A stretch of DNA of 8,804 nt. It comes from an uncultured Clostridium sp. (GTDB lineage: Bacteria; Bacillota_I; Bacilli_A; RF39; UBA660). The notes under the pieces are model-generated. The model was not told the DNA's origin, ran no database searches, and saw only the letters and a list, made by a program, of their open reading frames with translations. Below, one piece after another: positions 1-5,488 of the stretch. How positions within the stretch are numbered: position 1 is the first letter of the stretch; each line of letters starts with the position of its first letter. The translations under genes and the position numbers were made by a program. Location of the stretch: the NCBI GenBank assembly GCA_945788325.1, contig CALZLL010000028.1, forward strand, positions 1 to 8,804, read 5' to 3'.

Positions 1-30
1 AATTTTTAATCAATTACGTAAAAGAAAATA

Positions 31-50
31 TATAAGGAAGTGATAATATG
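31..50 (+). promoter_or_regulatory. Extended ribosome binding site of the first gene
   Basis: The sequence TATAAGGAAGTGATAATATG runs up to and includes the start codon at 48. AAGGAAGTGAT pairs with the 16S rRNA 3' end (complement AAGGAGGTGATCC) with one mismatch, so the pairing extends past the usual core. The same 20 bases recur with one change ahead of the second acetyltransferase (1757-1776). Bases 1-30 hold no gene and no convincing promoter; the true promoter probably lies left of the window. Confidence 0.75.
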
Positions 51-1469
51 GAAAAATTTTATTTAGAATTGCCGTCATTAGAAAGAAAAGATGATGCAAT
101 TGAATATATAAATGAATTTTATAAATATAATTCACAAATACATGGAACAGGTAGTTTAGATAGAAGATTAAAAAAAGGAATTAGTTATGAAGAATGGATG
201 AATGATTCTCTAATGATGGCTGATAAAGACTATGCATATTCAAAAGGATTAGTTCCATCGAATACGTTTTATTTAATTAGAGAAAATGATAATAAAATAG
301 TAGGAATGATTGATTTGAGATATGAATTAAATGATTATCTAAGAAATTTTGGTGGAAATATAGGTTATTCAATTAGACCTACAGAAAGAAAAAAAGGATA
401 TAATAAAATAAATTTATTTTTATGTTTATTAAAAGCTCAAGAATATGGGTTGGAGAAAGTATTAATTACATGTGCCGATTATAATCAGGGAAGTAAAAAT
501 ACAATCAAATCATTTGGTGGATTATTTGAAAAGAATAATTTTGATGAATCTGATAATGAAACTATGGAATTATATTGGATTAATGTGAATAATTCTATAG
601 AAAAAAATCATGAAAAATATATAGATTTTATTTCTAACAAAAACATAAATAATAAATTAACTAAAGATTATGGTGAAGCCAGTGATAAAGACAAAAAGTT
701 AATTGATGAAAAATATAAGAAAGTGATGACTTCTAATAATACTATAGAATTATTAAATAATCAAAACTTACAATATGAAAATGAACAGTTTGAAATATAT
801 GCACCAAATTCTTTAAAAGAAATATCAAAGGATATGGCTATTACATCTAGTGAACGTGTAAGTGATATATTTGAATTTTTTGATATTAAATCATTTAGAA
901 AAGTACAAGTAAATTTATTTGATAATAAAGAAGAATTTAGAAAATTTATTGCAACCATTAGAGGCATTGAAGAAAATAAAATACCTGAATATTGTACAGG
1001 TACTTATGATAAAGGTATGATTAATTGTTTTATAGATTTAAAACTTTTAGAAAATGATATTTATTATAAAAAAAGAACTTATACATTAGCTCACGAATTT
1101 ATTCATATCATTTACTTGGAATTTATATTAAATAATGATTTTTATAAAAGAGTAACATGGTTAGATGAAGGGGTAGCACAATACTTATCTGGTGAAATGA
1201 AAGATTTGGATTTTGATAAATTTTATAATGACATAATCGATAACTTAAAAGAAGTACCAAATTTAAATAATTTAAACCACGGAAAAAGTTTTGTAAATGA
1301 TAAATATAACGGCTATGCATTAGCATATATCACAGTTAAGTATTTATCAGAAACTACTGATTTATTAGAAGTGTTAAAAAGTTATAATAAGTCCTTAGAA
1401 GTAGGAGAAAGTGCACTTAAAGAAGCATTAGAATATTATAAAAATAAGAAAGTAATTAACACAAAATAA
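48..1469 (+). CDS. GNAT acetyltransferase fused to a HExxH (peptidase MA-like) domain
   Basis: 473 residues in two parts. Residues 1-180 read as a GNAT acetyltransferase of the COG3981 kind: HGTGSLDRR (32-40), LVPSNTFYLIRE (68-79), GMIDLRYELNDYLRNFGGN (86-104), then IGYSIRPTERKKGY (105-118), which carries the acetyl-CoA loop (R114-x-x-G117), and VLITCADYNQGS (138-149). The acyl acceptor is unknown. Residues 181-240 are an Asn/Lys-rich linker. Residues 241-470 resemble gluzincin 'peptidase MA-like' domains: H349-E-F-I-H353 as zinc ligands with E350 as general base, and W371-L-D-E-G as the downstream helix with E374 as the likely third ligand. No signal peptide or membrane helix is visible, so it should be cytosolic. 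It leads the first gene cluster, 26 bases before a small membrane protein. The reading frame is continuous, so the fusion is not a frameshift artefact within this sequence. Family calls for both halves come from motif recall, not a search. Confidence 0.85.
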   Translation: MEKFYLELPSLERKDDAIEYINEFYKYNSQIHGTGSLDRRLKKGISYEEWMNDSLMMADKDYAYSKGLVPSNTFYLIRENDNKIVGMIDLRYELNDYLRNFGGNIGYSIRPTERKKGYNKINLFLCLLKAQEYGLEKVLITCADYNQGSKNTIKSFGGLFEKNNFDESDNETMELYWINVNNSIEKNHEKYIDFISNKNINNKLTKDYGEASDKDKKLIDEKYKKVMTSNNTIELLNNQNLQYENEQFEIYAPNSLKEISKDMAITSSERVSDIFEFFDIKSFRKVQVNLFDNKEEFRKFIATIRGIEENKIPEYCTGTYDKGMINCFIDLKLLENDIYYKKRTYTLAHEFIHIIYLEFILNNDFYKRVTWLDEGVAQYLSGEMKDLDFDKFYNDIIDNLKEVPNLNNLNHGKSFVNDKYNGYALAYITVKYLSETTDLLEVLKSYNKSLEVGESALKEALEYYKNKKVINTK

Positions 1470-1495
1470 AATAGTAATTATTAGGAGTAAGAAAT

Positions 1496-1741
1496 ATGAA
1501 TTTAGAAGAAGAAATAAAGAAAATACAAGAAAGAAATAAAAGGGTAGAAATGGATAAAAGATGGGAAACTAGTGTAACAAGAAGAATTTGTATAGCAATA
1601 CTAACTTACGTAGTAGTTGTAATTTATTCATATCTTATCAAGAATTTTGATAATGTATTATTAAGTTCAATAGTACCTGTTATAGGATTTGTTTTATCTA
1701 CTTTATCTTTAAAAGTTATAAGAAAAATATGGCAAAAATAG
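1496..1741 (+). CDS. Small two-helix membrane protein, unknown function
   Basis: 81 residues. A charged, probably helical N-terminus (1-21, EEEIKKIQERNKR) is followed by DKRWETSVTRR (20-30), a hydrophobic helix at about 31-48, a short loop, a second helix at about 54-72 containing VPVIGFVLSTLSL (60-72), and a basic C-terminus. The WETSxTRR and GFxLSTLSL strings look like those of a widespread hypothetical membrane-protein family found as short stand-alone genes; I know of no assigned function. A good ribosome site (AGGAG, 1483-1487) sits 8 bases before the ATG, which supports a real gene despite its size. It lies between two acetyltransferase genes, 26 bases after the first and 32 before the second, and ends in TAG. 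Confidence 0.8.
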   Translation: MNLEEEIKKIQERNKRVEMDKRWETSVTRRICIAILTYVVVVIYSYLIKNFDNVLLSSIVPVIGFVLSTLSLKVIRKIWQK

Positions 1742-1756
1742 TTTAAATAAAAATAT

Positions 1757-1776
1757 TATAAGGAAGTGATATTATG
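1757..1776 (+). promoter_or_regulatory. Extended ribosome binding site of the second acetyltransferase
   Basis: TATAAGGAAGTGATATTATG ends with the start codon at 1774. It differs from the site at 31-50 in one base of 20 and has the same extended complementarity to the 16S rRNA 3' end. It implies efficient independent initiation inside the cluster rather than coupling to the gene upstream. Confidence 0.7.
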
Positions 1777-2298
1777 TTAAGTCCTAAGTTGGAAACAGAA
1801 AGGTTAATTTTAAGAAGATATAATGAAAGCGATATAGATGCTTTTTATGAGATATTGCATGATGATAGATTGCAAAACTATATTTCATTTCCTGATTTAA
1901 CTAAAGATGAAGAACTAGAATATATTAGAAAGTGTATGGATGAAGTAGAAGATTCAAAATATGAAAAATGGGCTATTATTAAAAAAGAAAATAATGAAAC
2001 AATAGGAAACATTTCTGTTAATACTATAAATAAAAAGCATAATTATTGTAATGTTGGTTATGTAATTAGGTATGATTATTGGGGAAATGGTTATGCTGGT
2101 GAATCTTTAAAAGTAGTATCTGATTATTTATTAGATTCAGGATATTATTTAGTTGAATGTTCTTGTAACGAATTAAATATTCAATCATCTAAAACAATGA
2201 TTAAAGCAGGATTCAATAAAGATGGATACATAGCTAATAGAAGATTAAATAAGGATGGAGCATATTCGGGTGTTGAATATTATAGTAAAACAAGATAA
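1774..2298 (+). CDS. GNAT N-acetyltransferase, RimJ/RimL type
   Basis: 174 residues, the usual length of a single-domain GNAT enzyme of the RimJ/RimL group (COG1670), which moves the acetyl group from acetyl-CoA to an amine. The N-terminus LETERLILRRYNESDIDAFY (6-25) is the typical family opening. Strand beta4 NVGYVIRYDYWGNGYAGE (93-110) contains the cofactor-binding loop W103-G-N-G-Y-A, followed by the helix SLKVVSDYLL. NELNIQSSKTMIKAGF (132-147) is the usual Asn-x-x-Ser / alpha4 region, ending in the 'GF' turn. The substrate cannot be told: ribosomal protein N-termini, small-molecule amines and antibiotics are all known in this group. Only 20 bases separate it from the ABC transporter ATPase start, so it is probably co-transcribed with the exporter. 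It is not obviously a copy of the GNAT half of the first gene; the two belong to different subfamilies. Confidence 0.88.
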   Translation: MLSPKLETERLILRRYNESDIDAFYEILHDDRLQNYISFPDLTKDEELEYIRKCMDEVEDSKYEKWAIIKKENNETIGNISVNTINKKHNYCNVGYVIRYDYWGNGYAGESLKVVSDYLLDSGYYLVECSCNELNIQSSKTMIKAGFNKDGYIANRRLNKDGAYSGVEYYSKTR

Positions 2299-2302
2299 GG
2301 AA

Positions 2303-2321
2303 AAGGAAAGTGAGTGTTATG
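2303..2321 (+). promoter_or_regulatory. Ribosome binding site that fixes the ATPase start at 2319
   Basis: AAGGAAAGTGAGTGTTATG. An in-frame GTG at 2310 lies inside this ribosome site, about 3 bases from AAGGAAA, too close to serve as a start. The ATG at 2319 has the spacing seen at the other genes of the cluster, so I start the protein there. Confidence 0.75.
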
Positions 2322-3302
2322 AGTAATATAATAGAAGTAAAACATTTATCTAAAACATTTAAGATAAAAGAAAAAGAAAAGGGATTTAAAGGGAGTTTAA
2401 AGGCTATTTTTAAACCTAAGTATAAAATTAAAAAAGCAGTTAATAATTTGTCTTTAAACGTTGAAAAAGGTGAGATACTTGCTTTTATTGGGCCTAATGG
2501 AGCGGGTAAATCAACAACTATTAAGATGCTAACAGGAATATTATGTCCAAGTAAAGGAGAGGCTTTAGTAGCAGGTATTAATCCTGCTAAACAAAGAAAA
2601 AAATTAGCGTATAAAATAGGTACTGTATTTGGTCAAAAAGAACAGTTATGGACTCATTTAACTCCGTATGATAATTTTAAGTTCTTTGGTGCTATATATG
2701 ATTTAAAAGATTATGAAATAGAAAAAAGAATTAAAGAGTTAAATGATACGTTAGAATTAGATGAATTTATTAATACACCAGTTAGAAACTTATCATTAGG
2801 ACAAAGAATTCGTTGTGAGATAGCAGCCAGCTTAATTCATAGACCAGACATATTATTTTTAGACGAACCAACTATCGGTCTTGATCCGGTTGTTAAAGAA
2901 AACATAAGGGTTCTAATAAAGCGAATGAATAAAGAGTTTGGTACGACTATATTTTTAACAAGCCATGACGTAGGTGATATTGAAAAATTATGTAAAAGAG
3001 TAGTTATTATTAATGATGGTAAAGTGGTACTTGATGATTCAATGGAAAATTTAAAATATCATTACTTAAATAAAAAGATTGTTGAAGTAAAAATGAAGGA
3101 AAAAGTAAATTTATCTGATGAAGATGGTATCACCATATTAAAAGATAAGGGATATAATTTAAAACTTTCTATAGACGTAGAAAAAAAGTCTATAGCTGAC
3201 GTAATTAAACTACTTAATACTGATAAAATTATAGATATTAACATTTCTAATGAACCACTAGAAAACATAATAGCAAATATATATAAAGGAAATGAAAAAT
3301 AA
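2319..3302 (+). CDS. ABC exporter ATP-binding protein (COG4586-like)
   Basis: 327 residues from the ATG at 2319. It should bind and hydrolyse ATP on the inner face of the membrane to drive the two permeases encoded next. Visible motifs: Walker A G58-PNGAGKST-66; Q-loop VFGQKEQLW with Q106; signature LSLGQ (158-162, Leu for the usual Gly in LSGGQ, a variant I associate with this family); Walker B ILFLDEP (178-184) with D182 and E183; D-loop GLD (187-189); H-loop TSH with H216. A basic insertion before the Walker A (KEKEKGFKGSLKAIFKPKYK, 17-36) and a C-terminal extension of about 90 residues after the catalytic core fit the COG4586 group, as do the FGQKEQLW string and the partner genes. The stop overlaps the next start by one base (TAATG at 3300-3304), indicating translational coupling. 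Substrate unknown. DrrA-type drug export ATPases are related, but the two different permeases favour COG4586. Confidence 0.92.
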   Translation: MSNIIEVKHLSKTFKIKEKEKGFKGSLKAIFKPKYKIKKAVNNLSLNVEKGEILAFIGPNGAGKSTTIKMLTGILCPSKGEALVAGINPAKQRKKLAYKIGTVFGQKEQLWTHLTPYDNFKFFGAIYDLKDYEIEKRIKELNDTLELDEFINTPVRNLSLGQRIRCEIAASLIHRPDILFLDEPTIGLDPVVKENIRVLIKRMNKEFGTTIFLTSHDVGDIEKLCKRVVIINDGKVVLDDSMENLKYHYLNKKIVEVKMKEKVNLSDEDGITILKDKGYNLKLSIDVEKKSIADVIKLLNTDKIIDINISNEPLENIIANIYKGNEK

Positions 3303-4096
3303 TGAAAAAGTATCTTGAAGTGTATAAATCTTCTATAATGGAAGAAATGCAATATGCAAAAGGGTTCTTTATGAATTTTATAGGAACAGCTATACATATA
3401 TTTATATTTTTTGCTTTGTGGAAGTTTTTATATTCTAGTGGTGGTAAAGAAATAATAAATGGTTATACATTTGTACAGATGATTTGGTATGTTACATTTA
3501 CTGAATTATTAACTAGTTTTTCGTCTAGTAACATTGTAAGAAAAACTCCAACTAATGATATTGCAAATGGAAATATAGCTTACGTACTTAATAAACCATA
3601 TAGTTATACTGGTTATATCTTTTCAAGATTTTTTGCAGAGTCTACCATAAAAGGTATAGTTAATTTAATTTGTTCATTATTTTTAGGGTTGATACTTATT
3701 GGACCACTTGAAACTTTTAAATTTAAATTCTTATTATTAATTATCATTACCATGTTTTTTGCATGTATAATATCAGCTTTAATAAGATTAATCATTAGTT
3801 ACCTATCATTTTGGGTAGAAAATTCAGAACCTTTTCAGTGGATTTTTAAAACAATATTTTTAATATTTGGTGTTACTTTTCCTCTTGAAATGTTTCCTTT
3901 ATGGTTACAACCTATTATTAGGTATTCTCCTATTTATGCAGCTTTATCTGGACCTTGTAAAATGATAGTTAATTTTAATTTAAATGAATATTTTAAAGTG
4001 ATATTATCTCAAGTGTTTTATATCACTTTATTAGCTATAATAATTACTATAGAATATAAGAAGGGAGTGAAGAAAGTAAATGTTAACGGTGGTTAA
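3302..4096 (+). CDS. ABC-2 type exporter permease, first subunit (COG4587-like)
   Basis: 264 residues, hydrophobic, with about six membrane helices (roughly 21-44, 57-75, 115-135, 142-165, 180-203, 232-251), the normal ABC-2 permease layout. The cytoplasmic segment ANGNIAYVLNKPYSYTGYIF (88-107) has the 'G-x-I-x-Y-x-L-x-K-P' pattern of this permease family and probably contacts the ATPase. FGVTFPLEMFPLWLQPI (189-205) is the conserved loop before helix 6. It begins inside the TAA of the ATPase gene, with AAAGGA at 3285-3290 as a ribosome site, and its last 17 bases overlap the next gene. It should form a heterodimeric channel with the following permease. Substrate unknown. Confidence 0.88.
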   Translation: MKKYLEVYKSSIMEEMQYAKGFFMNFIGTAIHIFIFFALWKFLYSSGGKEIINGYTFVQMIWYVTFTELLTSFSSSNIVRKTPTNDIANGNIAYVLNKPYSYTGYIFSRFFAESTIKGIVNLICSLFLGLILIGPLETFKFKFLLLIIITMFFACIISALIRLIISYLSFWVENSEPFQWIFKTIFLIFGVTFPLEMFPLWLQPIIRYSPIYAALSGPCKMIVNFNLNEYFKVILSQVFYITLLAIIITIEYKKGVKKVNVNGG

Positions 4097-4871
4097 GAAT
4101 CAATTAAAAGTTATGTTTTTATCAATAAAATATAATATAATTAGACAAATGGTTAATAAAAAGTCCTTTTTGTTTAGTGTTTTATTAATGTTTATTTCAA
4201 ATGCTTCTTTTTTAGTTCAATGGGTTGTAATTTTATCAGTTACAAATGATGTATCGCTATCAATGAAGCAAATACTACTAGTTTGGGGGTTTGCAGCGGT
4301 TTCTTTTGGATATTCACAAGTGCTTTTTGCTGGTTCTAATAATATTCCAAATTACATTATTAATGGTAAATTAGATGCTTATTTAGTACAACCTAAAAAC
4401 GCACTATTAAGTGTAATAACTTCTAATACTTCAGCTAGCGCGGTAGGTGATGTTCTTTATGGTTATGTTGTAACTCTTATTGCTATTCCTAGTATAAAAA
4501 CGTTTATATTTACAACTATATTTGGTTTATTAGGCGCAATTATATATACTGCTTTTATTGTAATTTTATATTCTTTAATATTTTTTAGTATAAATTTTAA
4601 AGAATTATCCGTGACGTTAGCTAGAATACCAACATCTTTTGCTACCTATCCAGAAACTATATTCTCTGGTGCTATAAAAGTAATGCTTTATACAATATTC
4701 CCATTAGGTTTTATCGTTTATTTACCAATTAAATTCATGTTACAAAATAATGTTTTAATATTAGGAATTGTATTATTATTTGCTATTTTTATAACGTTAA
4801 TTGCATTCATAATTTTTAATATTGGTTTAAAAAGATATTCATCAACTAATTTGATGGGTGCAAGGGTATAA
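4080..4871 (+). CDS. ABC-2 type exporter permease, second subunit (COG3694-like)
   Basis: 263 residues with about six membrane helices (roughly 28-54, 63-84, 121-137, 142-170, 197-216, 225-249). NGKLDAYLVQP (95-105) is the counterpart of the G-x-I-x-Y-x-L-x-K-P motif in the first permease, in the 'GxLDxxLxxP' form typical of COG3694. The C-terminus GLKRYSSTNLMG (249-260) matches the family's usual ending. The start lies inside the previous gene (17-base overlap, different frame), with the ribosome site AAGGGAGTGA at 4061-4070 within that gene, so the two subunits should be made in step. It is the last gene before the terminator at 4911-4943. With the preceding ATPase and permease it completes an exporter; no extracellular binding protein is encoded, consistent with export. 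Confidence 0.88.
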   Translation: MLTVVKNQLKVMFLSIKYNIIRQMVNKKSFLFSVLLMFISNASFLVQWVVILSVTNDVSLSMKQILLVWGFAAVSFGYSQVLFAGSNNIPNYIINGKLDAYLVQPKNALLSVITSNTSASAVGDVLYGYVVTLIAIPSIKTFIFTTIFGLLGAIIYTAFIVILYSLIFFSINFKELSVTLARIPTSFATYPETIFSGAIKVMLYTIFPLGFIVYLPIKFMLQNNVLILGIVLLFAIFITLIAFIIFNIGLKRYSSTNLMGARV

Positions 4872-4910
4872 GAAAAACTAAAACTATATAGCAAAAATTA
4901 TTAATAAATT

Positions 4911-4943
4911 AAATAAGATACTAAAATTTGTATCTTATTTTTT
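4911..4943 (+). terminator. Intrinsic terminator of the exporter cluster
   Basis: AAATAAGATAC (4911-4921) and GTATCTTATTT (4930-4940) form a perfect 11-bp stem around the 8-base loop TAAAATTT, and six T residues (4938-4943) follow or overlap the stem end. Only two G-C pairs are present, in keeping with the AT-rich genome. It lies 40 bases after the last permease stop and 32 bases before the next promoter's -10 box. Confidence 0.88.
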
Positions 4944-4951
4944 AATTAAAG

Positions 4952-4980
4952 TGGAAATAAAACATAATTTATAGTATAAT
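4952..4980 (+). promoter_or_regulatory. Probable sigma-A promoter of the sensor cluster
   Basis: A perfect -10 box TATAAT lies at 4975-4980. Seventeen bases upstream is TGGAAA (4952-4957), a 4/6 match to TTGACA. Transcription should begin near 4987, giving a short leader of about 19 bases before the ATG at 5006. Its place directly after a terminator and before a new gene series supports it. No operator or riboswitch is visible in so short a leader. Confidence 0.68.
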
Positions 4981-4993
4981 ATTTATCGTATGA

Positions 4994-5008
4994 GAGGTGA
5001 TGGTAATG
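4994..5008 (+). promoter_or_regulatory. Ribosome binding site that fixes the start at 5006
   Basis: GAGGTGAT (4994-5001) is an uninterrupted 8-base match to the 16S rRNA anti-Shine-Dalgarno complement. In-frame GTG (4997) and ATG (5000) overlap this site and cannot be used with it; ATG at 5006 is 8 bases from the end of the GAGG core and is the likely start. Confidence 0.75.
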
Positions 5009-5476
5009 GTACCAAAAATAAAAACTTTTATAAGAAATAATAAAAAACAAGTTAAAATAGGGCTAATAGTATTATTAGCTATAATAGTTTTATTAGTTTT
5101 ATATAAATCATTATTTTACTCAACTGCTGAAAAAGCTGTTTATGGTGTTAGATTAAGAGATATAAAAGATAATAAGTTTACTAAGGATGAAGAATCAGAA
5201 GTTCAAAGTAAATCTTCTAGTATAGATGGAGTAAAAGAAGCTGAAATCATAGTAAAAGGAAGACTTATAAAATTCTTTGTTACCTTTGATGAAGGGGTAT
5301 CAACTGATGATATTAAAGCTAAGTTTAATGAAATGCTTTCTTACATGAGTGAGAAAGTTAAGGGTTACTATGACGTTGAATTATATGCCGAGCAAACTAT
5401 CGATGGTAAAACTAAACATCCTGTAACTGGATACAAACATAAGAATAAAACGGAAATATCGTTTGATGTACTTTAA
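5006..5476 (+). CDS. Single-pass membrane-anchored protein, unknown function
   Basis: 156 residues from the chosen ATG. A basic N-terminus (KIKTFIRNNKKQVK) leads into one hydrophobic helix (about 18-34, IGLIVLLAIIVLLVLYK), so about 120 residues should lie outside the membrane. The outer part shows KFTKDEESEVQSKSSSIDGV, then strand-like EAEIIVKGRLIKFFVTFDE, then a helix (DDIKAKFNEMLSYMSEKV) and strand DVELYAEQ, ending in PVTGYKHK and a short strand. The helix / 'DGV-x-x-A-x-I-x-V-x-G' / strand / helix / strand order is reminiscent of small BON- or YhcN/Asp23-like folds, but I cannot assign a family. It is first in its transcription unit, 12 bases ahead of the two-sensor GGDEF gene, so a partner or regulatory role for that sensor is possible but unproven. 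Confidence 0.82.
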   Translation: MVPKIKTFIRNNKKQVKIGLIVLLAIIVLLVLYKSLFYSTAEKAVYGVRLRDIKDNKFTKDEESEVQSKSSSIDGVKEAEIIVKGRLIKFFVTFDEGVSTDDIKAKFNEMLSYMSEKVKGYYDVELYAEQTIDGKTKHPVTGYKHKNKTEISFDVL

Positions 5477-5488
5477 GAGGTGGTATAA

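Noticed and set aside
29..35. TATATAA as a -10 box for the first gene
   Set aside because: It abuts the ribosome binding site, so a transcript started from it would lack that site, and no -35 box is visible in the few bases available.
761..1326. Minus-strand open frames at 761-967 and 1123-1326
   Set aside because: They lie opposite a well-supported gene with recognisable domains, have no ribosome sites of the local type, and their translations are low-complexity mirror images expected in AT-rich DNA.
1496..1741. 81-residue protein as a toxin, holin or exported peptide precursor
   Set aside because: It has two helices with charged ends and resembles a conserved small membrane family; there is no leader cleavage motif, cysteine pattern or partner antitoxin.
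2310..2318. GTG at 2310 as start of the ABC ATPase
   Set aside because: It sits within the ribosome binding site itself; ATG at 2319 has proper spacing and leads directly into the conserved N-terminus.
4896..4910. AATTATTAATAAATT near-palindrome as an operator or second terminator
   Set aside because: It is purely A/T and imperfect, expected by chance in this composition; the adjacent perfect stem explains termination.
4997..5005. GTG at 4997 or ATG at 5000 as start of the anchored protein
   Set aside because: Both overlap the GAGGTGAT ribosome site; ATG at 5006 is correctly spaced.
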